This document shows, in pieces, positions 1 through 7,342 of a DNA stretch of 15,762 nucleotides. The DNA comes from JAEXNA01 sp050486105. Lineage in GTDB: Bacteria > Vulcanimicrobiota > Xenobia > Xenobiales > JADMJV01. The translations under genes were made by a program, and so were the position numbers. Position 1 is the stretch's first letter. The number at the start of each line of letters is the position of its first letter. Where the stretch lies: NCBI GenBank assembly GCA_050486105.1, contig JBJHCR010000135.1, positions 1 through 15,762 of the forward strand, read 5' to 3'. The notes under the pieces are model-generated. The model was given only the letters and a program-made list of their open reading frames with translations, had not been told where the DNA came from and made no database searches.

Positions 1-1289
1 ACATCATGGTGGGCTCTCAGGCCGCAGTGAAACTCGGTTCCATTCAACTCGATATGGTGATGAAGAATTTGAAATTCGAACTCGCAGAGAAAGGGAAAGT
101 TACCCCCGAAGAACTCGCCAAATGGTTCGTTTTCGAAACTAGAGCTATGCCGGGTCCCATGGCTGCCATGGTCAATCCTACTTTGTCGGCCATCGACCTC
201 AGTAAGATTGATGACGTCAAGCAAGCCTATGGAGACTTGGCCGAAAAGCTCTCCGCCGACATCGAGGCCAACCCCACCGCTCGGACCGCTCTACGCCAGG
301 CCATCGGAGAGACCCAAACTTACGCGGAAAACGCCAAGAGCAGCGATTTTTATGGGGACTACCGCGACATTGGCCACTTTGCCAAGAACCTGAAGAGCGA
401 CGTGCGCTTCAGTGAAGATGTTCATAAGGCCGCCGAAGCGGTCCTCAAAGCCACGGTGGACAGCATGATTGACGAGACCCACCACGGTGAAGAGTTTGCC
501 AACAGCCACGGCCTGACCGCCTATCTGCCCCTGGATGCCGGTTACGACCTGCACAGCACCTGGCGTAAGCCTCGAGGCTTCGACCCTCTGCACGGGTACA
601 ATGACACTTCGGTGGCCCAAGGGACCCAATGGGGTGAGCTGCTCGAGAAGATTTCCGAAGAGGAGCCTTTCCCGGCTCGCCTGCGCAAAATGGGTCTCGG
701 CAACGTGGGCATTGTGCGCACCGAAAAGGCCCTGGGTGGTTTGAAGTCTCTGGGCAGGATGGCTCTCGGCTTGGGCTCCAAGATCGGTCACTGGCAAGCC
801 TGGTCCCACGCTCGAGGCAATGAGCCTGGACGCTACTTCGGAATCCCACCGAGTGTCGGCACTCCGCTGTCGGTGGTGGGTGGAGCCCGAGACGCCTTCG
901 TAGGGGGCAAGCAGGCCATCACCTCAGCCTTCGATAAAGAGTTGGTGAACAAACGGCAGGCCATCGTTGACGGCTCTCTCGATGCCGTTTCCGGGGCCGC
1001 AGTCACTACCGCCGCCGTGGGTCACCTGTTCCAGGATGCCGCCTTCCTCAAACGCCCCGCCGGTATGGTGGCGGTGGGAGCCCCCTTCGTCAAGATGGCT
1101 CACGGGATGGTCTCGACCAAGAATCAGATGGTGGCAGCTAAAGCCGAAGCCATCAACTCTACTCCCGAAGAGCGGCTGTTGAAGCTTGAGAATTCGCGCA
1201 ACCAGCACTACTACATTTCCCCCATAGCTCGCTTCCTCACCGAGATCGGTTCCACCGGCAACCTCGACATGGGCAAGGCGAAAGCCTAG
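1..1289 (+). CDS. Clostripain-like C11 cysteine peptidase, C-terminal part (5' truncated by window edge)
   Basis: The frame is open to the left edge, so the ATG at 6 is probably an internal Met rather than the start. The text from there, MVGSQAAVKLG, matches the stretch after the catalytic Cys of clostripain (C11) peptidases (known pattern D-x-V-G-S-Q-E). Counting that Met as 1, PTLSAIDLSKI (58-68), GDYRDIGHFAKNL (117-129) and SHGLTAYLPLDAGYD (167-181) match the conserved SAiD, yrDlgdFa and GLsiYlP boxes of the family's C-terminal half. The His/Cys dyad would lie upstream and is not visible. Residues about 190-427 form an extension beyond the usual clostripain end, rich in Gly, Ala and Val, with two weakly hydrophobic stretches (about 325-342 and 351-370). 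No glycan- or wall-binding motif was seen in it. It ends in TAG 24 nt before the S8 peptidase gene, so the two are probably co-transcribed. The family call is fairly secure; activity cannot be judged without the N-terminus. Confidence 0.75.
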   Translation, partial: IMVGSQAAVKLGSIQLDMVMKNLKFELAEKGKVTPEELAKWFVFETRAMPGPMAAMVNPTLSAIDLSKIDDVKQAYGDLAEKLSADIEANPTARTALRQAIGETQTYAENAKSSDFYGDYRDIGHFAKNLKSDVRFSEDVHKAAEAVLKATVDSMIDETHHGEEFANSHGLTAYLPLDAGYDLHSTWRKPRGFDPLHGYNDTSVAQGTQWGELLEKISEEEPFPARLRKMGLGNVGIVRTEKALGGLKSLGRMALGLGSKIGHWQAWSHARGNEPGRYFGIPPSVGTPLSVVGGARDAFVGGKQAITSAFDKELVNKRQAIVDGSLDAVSGAAVTTAAVGHLFQDAAFLKRPAGMVAVGAPFVKMAHGMVSTKNQMVAAKAEAINSTPEERLLKLENSRNQHYYISPIARFLTEIGSTGNLDMGKAKA

Positions 1290-1312
1290 AACGAATCAAG
1301 GAGAACACGACC

Positions 1313-2668
1313 ATGCAGATTCACAGAAACTTCCAAATTTCTCAGTCCCTCATCCAGGCGAACCCTGGAGCCGACCTCAAGGCTTTGGCTGAACAGGTCA
1401 AAAACGAGGACGGGCTGATCCCCTTGATCGTTCGAGCTGAAGACGGAGATGAATTGAAGGCTCAAGCAGACTTTGTTTCCCTCACCGGAGCCCAGAAAGT
1501 CGAGCGCTTAGAGCTCATCGACGGATTCGTGGCCCAGGTGACCCCCGAGGCTTTCGCTCGGCTCACGGAAGAAACTCCCGAGGGCGTCGCTATCACTTTC
1601 GACGAGAAGGTCAGCAAGGGCGATCCGGTGGAACTGACCCGACCCGAAGAGATGCAAGAAGCTCTGGGCGACCGTCCTCTGGGTGACAACGCGGTTAGAA
1701 CCCTTGGAGTCGACAAGCTCTGGGAGCAGGGCTTCAAGGGACAGGGCGTGACCATCGCAGTTCTCGATACCGGAATCTATAAACACGCCGACTATCAGGA
1801 TCGCATCACCGGTTTCAAGGACTGGGTGGCAGGAGAGACCGAGCCCTACGATCCCCAGGGCCACGGAACTCACGTTGCCGGCTGCGCCTTGGGTGACGGC
1901 AAGATGTCCAATGGCAAGTACACCGGCACCGCTCCGGAAGCCAATCTGGTGGGTGTAGCGGTCCTCGACAAGCACGGCTCTGGTCGATTGTCGGATATTA
2001 TCAAGGGCGTGCAGTGGACCGTTGAAAAAAAGGATGAGCTGAACATCGACATAATCAATATGTCCTTGGGCGGCCCGGTTTTCGCTTCCTATCTCCAGGA
2101 CCCGGTGGCTCTGTCGGTGGGCAAAGCTGTGGATGCCGGCATCATCGCTGCGGTAGCTGGAGGCAACTCCGGTCCCAAGCCTTCTACCATCGGGACTCCC
2201 GGCAACCATCCTCGAGCCTTCACCGTAGGCGCTCTGGATGACCGAGGCACTGTTCGCCGCTCGGACGACCGGGTAGCATTCTTCTCCAGCCGTGGACCCA
2301 CCAGTCACGACGGCTTGACCAAACCAGACATCCTGGCTCCAGGGGTGGCCATCACCGCAGCCAACGCTCCCGGCTCGGCCCTGGATCGAGCCCCGGTTCC
2401 CCACATCGGAACCAGCTACATCACCATCTCCGGGACCTCCATGGCTACCCCGATCATGGCCGGTGTGATCGCCTGTTTGCTGTCGGCCAATCCCAACATG
2501 ACCCCCGACGAAGTTAAAGAGCTCTTCATGAGCACGGCCGACCCCTTGGCTGATGCTGATGCTAATAGCCAGGGCTCGGGTGTGGTCAACCCCGAAGCCG
2601 CTCTCAAGAGAGCTTTGGAATTGAAGCAGACCCAAGAACAAGCTGAGCCGGTTCTCGTGGGGGCATAG
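1313..2668 (+). CDS. Subtilisin-like S8 serine peptidase
   Basis: Complete 451-residue subtilase. The triad is canonical: Asp152 in VTIAVLDTGI, His184 in GHGTHVAG, Ser376 in SGTSMATPIMAG, with oxyanion Asn285 in AVAGGNSGP. Residues about 35-100, before the catalytic domain, resemble an I9-type propeptide that would act as inhibitor and folding aid. The ATG start is supported by AAGGAGA at 1298-1304 with 8-nt spacing. No classical signal peptide is visible: the N-terminus (MQIHRNFQISQSLIQANPG) is polar. The enzyme is therefore either intracellular, like Bacillus intracellular subtilisins, or exported by a non-Sec route; the sequence does not decide. There is no C-terminal accessory domain, only a short Gln/Glu-rich tail. 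It follows the C11 peptidase by 24 nt, which suggests paired proteases where one could process the other (inference). A large palindrome follows the stop. Confidence 0.93.
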   Translation: MQIHRNFQISQSLIQANPGADLKALAEQVKNEDGLIPLIVRAEDGDELKAQADFVSLTGAQKVERLELIDGFVAQVTPEAFARLTEETPEGVAITFDEKVSKGDPVELTRPEEMQEALGDRPLGDNAVRTLGVDKLWEQGFKGQGVTIAVLDTGIYKHADYQDRITGFKDWVAGETEPYDPQGHGTHVAGCALGDGKMSNGKYTGTAPEANLVGVAVLDKHGSGRLSDIIKGVQWTVEKKDELNIDIINMSLGGPVFASYLQDPVALSVGKAVDAGIIAAVAGGNSGPKPSTIGTPGNHPRAFTVGALDDRGTVRRSDDRVAFFSSRGPTSHDGLTKPDILAPGVAITAANAPGSALDRAPVPHIGTSYITISGTSMATPIMAGVIACLLSANPNMTPDEVKELFMSTADPLADADANSQGSGVVNPEAALKRALELKQTQEQAEPVLVGA

Positions 2669-2684
2669 AAACTCTCGACTCCAC

Positions 2685-2722
2685 CATGCAAGAGAGCCCG
2701 CCTAGGCGGGCTCTCTTGCATG
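2685..2722. terminator. Perfect 38-nt palindrome after the S8 gene, probable bidirectional transcript-end hairpin
   Basis: Two 19-nt arms are perfect reverse complements and meet at CCTAGG (2701-2706). In RNA this folds into a long GC-rich stem (core GAGAGCCCGCC/GGCGGGCTCTC). It lies 16 nt after the S8 stop. There is no T-tract on either side, so it is not a textbook intrinsic terminator; it could act as a transcript-stabilising 3' end or a factor-assisted terminator. Its GAGAGCCC arm recurs in the hairpin at 14141-14175, also at a gene end. Confidence 0.6.
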
Positions 2723-2791
2723 AGTGAGCTTCAAAGTGAAACGACAGACTCGAAGCAGGTTTCAATCTCCCAACTAGGTAAGGTCCCTCGG

Positions 2792-3544
2792 GTGAGCAAC
2801 CCATTCAGCGATCACTTCTCAACTCAATCCGAAGACTATGCCCGATATCGTCCCACCTATCCAAGTGAACTGTACAAGCTCCTTTTTCAGGAGTGTCGTG
2901 AGCATCATTTGGCCTGGGACTGCGGAGCGGGCAATGGTCAAGTGGCTTGCTGTTTGGCCGAAGGCTTCGAACAGGTCTACGCTACTGAGCCTAGTGCTGA
3001 GCAGCTTCGCCACGCCAAAGGGCACCCCAGAGTTCGGTATCATCAAACCAGGGCTGAGGACTCAGGATTGCCCTCAAAGAGTGTAGATCTGGTGGCAGCG
3101 GGTGCTGCTGTCCACTGGTTTGATCTCAACCTGTACTTGAAGGAGGTCCAGAGGGTGGCCAAACCGGGAGCCTTAGTGGCTTTCTGGACCTATTCTCCCT
3201 ATTTGGCTGAAACCGAGGACCCGGTCACCCGCTGGCTTGGGCAACTCACCGAAGAGCGCTTGAAAGAGGATTGGCCTCCGGGAATGGAGTGGGTCTTGGC
3301 TGGTTATAAAACCCTTCCATTTCCCTTTCAAGAACTCCCGGCACCGGCTTTTTCACTGGAACTGGACTGGACTTCCGAGCAGGTGATGGGCTGGGTTAGT
3401 ACCTGGTCTGCGGTAGTAAGGAAACAGCGCAGACTTGGCAGGAACCTGACTCAAGAGTTCGCTCGAGAGCTCTCGGAAATTTGGCCGTCAACCGGGACAA
3501 CAAGGCTCTCTGTTCCGCTTCATCTTCGTCTTGGTCGCTGCTGA
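2792..3544 (+). CDS. Class I SAM-dependent methyltransferase (Methyltransf_11 type)
   Basis: About 250 residues from a GTG start. The N-terminal pattern F-x(9)-Y-x(2)-YRPTYP (Y16-P24 from the GTG) is typical of the small-molecule methyltransferase group that includes yeast TMT1/CRG1 relatives. Motif I is AWDCGAGNGQVACCLA (41-56), with acidic E66 (ATEPS) for the ribose hydroxyls. VDLVAAGAAVHWFD (98-111) and the following KPGALVAFW box match motifs II/III. The C-terminus RLSVPLHLRLGR fits the normal family end, so the gene looks whole. Start choice: an in-frame ATG at 2720 lies inside the upstream palindrome and lacks a ribosome site, and would add 24 unconserved residues. GTG 2792 has AGGTAAGG at 2776-2783 eight nt upstream and places the conserved region near the N-terminus. 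The methyl acceptor cannot be inferred. Confidence 0.87.
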   Translation: MSNPFSDHFSTQSEDYARYRPTYPSELYKLLFQECREHHLAWDCGAGNGQVACCLAEGFEQVYATEPSAEQLRHAKGHPRVRYHQTRAEDSGLPSKSVDLVAAGAAVHWFDLNLYLKEVQRVAKPGALVAFWTYSPYLAETEDPVTRWLGQLTEERLKEDWPPGMEWVLAGYKTLPFPFQELPAPAFSLELDWTSEQVMGWVSTWSAVVRKQRRLGRNLTQEFARELSEIWPSTGTTRLSVPLHLRLGRC

Positions 3545-3587
3545 TTTCGGTGAGTTTCCTGGGGAACATCCTGCTTTTTAAGGACAC

Positions 3588-3606
3588 TTTTCAGGACCTT
3601 TTCAGG
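3588..3606 (+). repeat. Tandem TTTTCAGG repeat spaced 11 bp
   Basis: TTTTCAGG occurs at 3588-3595 and again at 3599-3606, start to start 11 bp, about one helical turn. It lies in the 146-nt gap between the methyltransferase gene and the small zinc-ribbon gene. A same-face direct repeat is a common operator layout, but two copies of an 8-mer can also arise by chance. Confidence 0.3.
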
Positions 3607-3647
3607 GCTTGTCGATCTCGTCCGAATGGCAACAAATCACCAATATT

Positions 3648-3660
3648 GTCTTAACAAGAC
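3648..3660. repeat. Small inverted repeat GTCTT-AAC-AAGAC upstream of the zinc-ribbon gene
   Basis: Perfect 5-bp arms with a 3-nt centre, 30 nt before the 3691 start. The overlapping TTGTCT (3647-3652) and TTCTAT, 16 nt further on, could form a weak promoter, with the inverted repeat as an operator across it. The promoter match is poor and unsupported otherwise. Confidence 0.25.
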
Positions 3661-3690
3661 TCAGCTATTCTATGAGTGTAGGAGATGATT

Positions 3691-3855
3691 ATGAAGAACT
3701 GGACTGCTGCAGATTTTCGTTTGATATGCGCCTGGTGCGATACAGAGATTCGTGGCCCCGAGCGGATCACCGAAGAAGAGGTGCCCGAATCCCATGGGGT
3801 TTGCCACTGTTGTGCGGTGAGAATGGGGATGCCCGAGGAGCTTCTGGTTCACTGA
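3691..3855 (+). CDS. Small Cys-rich zinc-ribbon-type protein (54 aa)
   Basis: Reads MKNWTAADFRLICAWC... and stops with TGA at 3853-3855. Cysteines are arranged as C13-x2-C16 and C38-x-C40-C41, the second cluster in SHGVCHCCAVRMG. The two halves resemble the known short module with ICAWC-K-x-IRDD near the front and FSHGICPxC near the end that occurs at the C-termini of many bacterial PAS, GAF and response-regulator proteins; here it stands alone. The likely role is binding one zinc ion, perhaps for protein contact; a specific function cannot be given. AGGAG at 3680-3684 is 6 nt from ATG 3691. An in-frame ATG at 3685 abuts the ribosome site and is less likely. A terminator follows about 28 nt after the stop, so the gene ends its transcript. 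Confidence 0.75.
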   Translation: MKNWTAADFRLICAWCDTEIRGPERITEEEVPESHGVCHCCAVRMGMPEELLVH

Positions 3856-3883
3856 CGTCTGTCGAATAAGAAAATTTACTCTG

Positions 3884-3928
3884 TCGCGCTCTCAGCGGAA
3901 CACTCCGCTCGGGCGCGATTTTCATTTT
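3884..3928 (+). terminator. Intrinsic terminator after the zinc-ribbon gene
   Basis: Arms TCGCGC...CAGCGG and CCGCTCG...GCGCGA (3884-3918) pair with a small internal mismatch around the loop AACACT, followed directly by TTTTCATTTT (3919-3928). Stem plus U-rich tail is the classical rho-independent form. It separates the zinc-ribbon gene from the lipoprotein/HTTM pair. Confidence 0.75.
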
Positions 3929-3972
3929 CCGAGATTTTCTTACGGTCACTCACTAGAAGTTGGAGTTTTTTC

Positions 3973-3981
3973 TGCTAGGAT
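3973..3981 (+). promoter_or_regulatory. Candidate extended -10 promoter for the lipoprotein/HTTM pair
   Basis: TGCTAGGAT fits the extended -10 form TG-n-TAnnnT and lies 24 nt before the ATG at 4006, just downstream of a terminator, where a promoter is expected. No good -35 hexamer is seen at 16-18 nt, which extended -10 promoters tolerate. Confidence 0.4.
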
Positions 3982-4005
3982 AGATCGAGACTTGAAGGGT
4001 TGTCG

Positions 4006-4977
4006 ATGTTGGGAAAACGGCCACAAATCACGATTGCACTAGTGTTGTTCTGTGCCGCCATTCTGGGGTGCAAAGAGGTCGAGACTGAGGGACAGGTGGT
4101 GGTCAACTCTCGCCCGGTCCTCATGGAGGGTTTGCACCGGCCGGGCTTTGGTCCTCGAAGTCGAGATGAGGTCTTCTTGCTTTCGAGTTATCCCGAGAGG
4201 CTGTGGTTGACCTCGGTTTCCCTAACGACTCAAGGAGAAGATGGAAGCCTTGTCGACCCAGGGAATCTCACCTCTTTGGATTTTGGTTTGTATTCTCCCG
4301 AGCGCTATCGACAGTTGCACTCTCTGAGCACTGTTCCTCACCCCAGTTTCTTTCATCTGACAGGTGAGACTCGAGAGCTTGCTTTCCCTGCTGGGTTCGC
4401 CCTCCCGGTCTTCTCCAACGAGCAACTGTTCTTGGAGACTCAGTGGCAGAATCTGGATTTGTACGGACAGCCCAATAAATTTCAGGTGAGCATGAAGGTG
4501 CAGTTTCTTCGGGATCGAGCTCTGGCTTCGGGTGAAGAAGTCCAACCACTCAGCGCTTATGTCTTGGATTGTTCGGTGGATAACCAGAGTTCAGCCCCAA
4601 TCAAGGCGTATTTGAGTGAGACCCATTTCGACCAGTCAGAGAAGGATCAGGCATCGAGGTGGATCATGCCTGGTGGGTTTCACATGGTGGAAACCGAAAT
4701 CCAGACGTTGCCTCCAGAGCCGAAGATGACAGTGCGCCTAGCGGTGGCCTACCTTTACCATGGTTGGCGCTCATTTGAGCTTTTCGATCAGACGACAGGC
4801 GAAGCCGTGCTTCGATTCAAGGCCGGGGATGGAACGAAATTGGTTCGGGATTTTCCAGAAGGACTGACTGTTTTCCCGAGGCACGACCTCAAATTGAGGG
4901 TTGAATATGAAAACGACTCCCCCAGTTTACTGATGGGAATGGGGAGATTGGTCCTCTACGTCGATTCTCCACCGTGA
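4006..4977 (+). CDS. Lipoprotein of unknown function, paired with an HTTM membrane protein
   Basis: Residues 1-22 are a lipoprotein signal: a basic start (MLGKRP), a hydrophobic core, and lipobox ILGC with the lipidated Cys at 22. The remaining ~300 residues are soluble, with alternating hydrophobic residues suggesting beta-sandwich-like folds, and no motif I can assign. Start choice: a TTG at 4000 is in frame, but GAAGGG at 3994-3999 touches it and sits 6 nt before ATG 4006, so ATG is preferred. The stop overlaps the start of the next gene (GTGA, 4974-4977), so the two are translationally coupled and their products probably act together at the envelope. Phe, Pro and aromatic content is high and there are few Cys after the lipobox. 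The name is by signal peptide and context only. Confidence 0.8.
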   Translation: MLGKRPQITIALVLFCAAILGCKEVETEGQVVVNSRPVLMEGLHRPGFGPRSRDEVFLLSSYPERLWLTSVSLTTQGEDGSLVDPGNLTSLDFGLYSPERYRQLHSLSTVPHPSFFHLTGETRELAFPAGFALPVFSNEQLFLETQWQNLDLYGQPNKFQVSMKVQFLRDRALASGEEVQPLSAYVLDCSVDNQSSAPIKAYLSETHFDQSEKDQASRWIMPGGFHMVETEIQTLPPEPKMTVRLAVAYLYHGWRSFELFDQTTGEAVLRFKAGDGTKLVRDFPEGLTVFPRHDLKLRVEYENDSPSLLMGMGRLVLYVDSPP

Positions 4978-6416
4978 CCCAAGTCTGGTTGAAAAGCTTG
5001 CTTTTTGGAGTTCGAAGAGTGCTCTCGGTCGATCTTCGCTCTCTGGCCCTAATGCGGATCGCAGCCGGATTGATTGTTATGTTCGACGTCCTCTTCAGGC
5101 TACGCGACTTCGGTTTATTTTACACCCTTGACGGCGCCTTTCCATCCCTTGCGGCCGTCCGCCACACCTTCACGGGTCGCTTCGGCTTCAGTTTATTCTT
5201 TCTCAGCGACGCACTTTGGTGGTCTGCTCTGCTGTTCGGGCTCACCTTTCTTGGGGGCTTTGCCTTAATGATAGGTTGGCGCTGTCGGCTCGTCTGCCCA
5301 AGCCTATGGGTGCTCTATGTGTCCCTCTTCAATCGGGTTCCCGTTGCTGTCAATGCTGGCGACCGACTTTTCGTCGTTGTCCTTTTTCTCGGAATTTTCT
5401 TGCCCTGGGATCGAGTTTGGGCTTATCGAGAGGAATGCGGACGTTCCGGTTTTCGACACCAGTTTCGTATCTTTCATGTAGCCGGTGCACTCTTGTTCTT
5501 TCAGCTTTTTCTGATGTACGAGACCAGCGTGTATTGGAAATGGACTCCGGATTGGGTGGGAGAGGGGACCGCCCTGTACTGGGCTTTGCGCAACGACGCC
5601 TATGCTCTCCCATATTTTCAGGATTTTCTCTTGCAGCGCCCCTCCCTGTGCCGTTGGCTCACCCATTCTGCTCTGGCGGTTGAAGCTCTGGGTCCACTAT
5701 TGATGTTGGTAGATCGATTCCACTTGCGCACTCTGGGCGTAGCGACTCTCATGGGATTTCATCTTGGTACCTTGGCACTATTCAATCTGGGATTTTTCCC
5801 CTTAGTCTGCGTCGTAGCCCTTCTGGGCTGGTTACCCACCACTTTTTGGGAGGGAGCAAAGGCCAAGGAGTCCCGAGTTCTGTTCTGGAGGATGTCTCCC
5901 GGTGCTGGACTTTTTTTGCTCTTAGGTGCCACTTTAGTCGGTGGGGTTCTGTTTACCGGACTTTCCAGAGAGCTGAAGCTTCCTGTTTCCCTGAGTAAGG
6001 CAACAACCTTTGTCGCCTTCTACCAGAAATGGTCATTGTTCGCCCCTCAGCCGAGCCGAGTGAACTCTTGGCTGGTAGCAGTGGGCCATTATCGAGACGG
6101 TAGCAAAAAAGACCTATTAGAGATCAGCCGCCCTGAGGAAAAACTTTTTGACAAACCAACCACGCCCTTGTCGGTTAGGCATACTAAGCGGCAGCAATTG
6201 TACTTTGGGAGCCTGGAGCGAAAGAAACACGCACGGCTTCGAGATTGGTTGGCCTACTATCTATACCAAAAAGAAAGAGAGCGAGTGGGCAATGAGCTGT
6301 TGAGAGTCCAGCTTGTGCGCTGCTGGCAAGTGAATGAAGTTGACTTTCGCACTTCTCCGATTCGTCATTCCGAGTTCGGAGAGTGGCCTCAGAAAGGCAA
6401 GCTCCTTCCGCTCTGA
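4974..6416 (+). CDS. HTTM-domain multi-pass membrane protein
   Basis: 480 residues. The opening DLRSLALMRIAAGLIVMFDVL (20-40) and the following FGLFYTLDGAFPS match the start of HTTM (horizontally transferred transmembrane) domains, the bacterial relatives of vitamin K-dependent gamma-carboxylase. About nine to ten hydrophobic helices can be counted, roughly at 24-44, 72-90, 90-104, 108-121, 131-147, 165-183, 230-247, 252-270, 272-288 and 306-328. GFHLGTLALF (261-270) holds the conserved His of the family. The C-terminal soluble part begins with the typical FYQKWSLFAPQPSRVNSW (349-366). Bacterial members are largely uncharacterised, so carboxylase activity should not be assumed. GTG 4974 overlaps the lipoprotein stop and has no own ribosome site, which indicates translational coupling. 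Confidence 0.85.
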   Translation: MTQVWLKSLLFGVRRVLSVDLRSLALMRIAAGLIVMFDVLFRLRDFGLFYTLDGAFPSLAAVRHTFTGRFGFSLFFLSDALWWSALLFGLTFLGGFALMIGWRCRLVCPSLWVLYVSLFNRVPVAVNAGDRLFVVVLFLGIFLPWDRVWAYREECGRSGFRHQFRIFHVAGALLFFQLFLMYETSVYWKWTPDWVGEGTALYWALRNDAYALPYFQDFLLQRPSLCRWLTHSALAVEALGPLLMLVDRFHLRTLGVATLMGFHLGTLALFNLGFFPLVCVVALLGWLPTTFWEGAKAKESRVLFWRMSPGAGLFLLLGATLVGGVLFTGLSRELKLPVSLSKATTFVAFYQKWSLFAPQPSRVNSWLVAVGHYRDGSKKDLLEISRPEEKLFDKPTTPLSVRHTKRQQLYFGSLERKKHARLRDWLAYYLYQKERERVGNELLRVQLVRCWQVNEVDFRTSPIRHSEFGEWPQKGKLLPL

Positions 6417-6426
6417 CCCTCGCTCC

Positions 6427-6463
6427 TTGCCGGCTCGGCGCAACGGAGCCCTCGGTGCGGCAA
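6427..6463 (+). other. Nested inverted repeat after the HTTM gene
   Basis: TTGCC (6427-6431) pairs with GGCAA (6459-6463), and inside it GGCTC (6432-6436) with GAGCC (6446-6450). It lies 10 nt after the HTTM stop but has no T-tract, so it is only a weak candidate for a transcript end. Confidence 0.3.
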
Positions 6464-6585
6464 AGTTACCCTCGCCCAGATCCTAAGTTGTAACCTGGCG
6501 TTCATATTCTTTCCCCTTTCTCCGCTGCAGTTCCAGCTCTTCTTGAGATCATAGTGCCAAGAAACAACTCGAAAGGGAGCCGACT

Positions 6586-7317
6586 ATGAATATCTCCATG
6601 AATATGAACTTCTCCAGTTTGCCGCCTGGCTTGCCTGGACTAGGAACCGGGCAAGCCATGGGAATGCTGGGACAACAGCAAGCTCTGATGATGCAAATGA
6701 CCCAAATCATGATGACTCTCTTCATGCAATTGATGTCCACTCCAGCTGGAGCAATGACCCCCCTGGGAGGCGCCTTCGGTGGGGGGGCTGGTGCGGGAGG
6801 AATGAACCCTGGGATCGGCAACTTCTTGGGCTCGGGAGGAGGAGGCGGCTTTGGTGGGACTCCAGCTCTGGGGAGTGGAGCTTCGGGTGCGGCAGTCAAC
6901 AATGCTCCTCCAGCGGCTAACGGCTCCGGCGAGGCCGCAGTGGCCATGGCTCGCAAGTATTTGGGCCGAGATTCCATCAGCCTAAAGGGTGATATGCCTC
7001 ATTTCACAGCCGCCGGCGGGGTCACCAACAATTGTGTGGATTTCGTCAGTTCCGCCTTGGAGAGCCAAGGGCTGGTCAAGGGTCACCACATCAATGTTAG
7101 AGCCTTCGAAAAAGAGCTGCAGAAGCAAGGTTGGGTGCAGATTCCTGAGAACCAGGCCAAACCCGGCGACGTCTGGATCAACCACAGTCGAGGCCATACG
7201 GAATTGGTTGCTACTGCTGGGGCTACCCGTCTCATCGGGTCTAATGGTTCGGCTCGTCAGAAAGTAACCGAGCACGCCAATCGTCCCGGCTCTGGAGTGA
7301 TCTACTCAAAGCGTTAA
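6586..7317 (+). CDS. Leaderless Met/Gly-rich protein with C-terminal NlpC/CHAP-like cysteine amidohydrolase domain
   Basis: 243 residues. The C-terminal ~125 residues look like a papain-fold amidase: VTNNCVDFVSSALES with candidate nucleophile Cys150, the hydrophilic KPGDVWI turn (192-198), His204 in SRGHTELV, and a polar candidate Asn220 in LIGSNGS. Such enzymes cut peptide bonds in peptidoglycan stem peptides. The N-terminal ~115 residues are unusual: no signal peptide, 13 Met within the first 57 residues including the amphipathic LMMQMTQIMMTLFMQLM (34-50), then Gly runs (61-91). Met/Gln-rich helix followed by Gly-rich linker recalls harpin-type substrates of type III secretion; that is analogy, not homology. 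AAAGGGAG at 6572-6579, six nt from ATG, fixes the start. It could instead act inside the cell or be released by lysis. Confidence 0.75.
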   Translation: MNISMNMNFSSLPPGLPGLGTGQAMGMLGQQQALMMQMTQIMMTLFMQLMSTPAGAMTPLGGAFGGGAGAGGMNPGIGNFLGSGGGGGFGGTPALGSGASGAAVNNAPPAANGSGEAAVAMARKYLGRDSISLKGDMPHFTAAGGVTNNCVDFVSSALESQGLVKGHHINVRAFEKELQKQGWVQIPENQAKPGDVWINHSRGHTELVATAGATRLIGSNGSARQKVTEHANRPGSGVIYSKR

Positions 7318-7342
7318 TTGACTCCGTTCTCGATTCCACACT

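Noticed and set aside
1508..2641. 377-codon open frame on the minus strand across the S8 gene
   Set aside because: It is the antisense shadow of a clear S8 gene with intact catalytic motifs; its protein has no recognisable motif and no ribosome site.
2720..2791. Longer methyltransferase start at ATG 2720
   Set aside because: The ATG is part of the perfect palindrome, lacks a ribosome site and adds residues outside the conserved family region.
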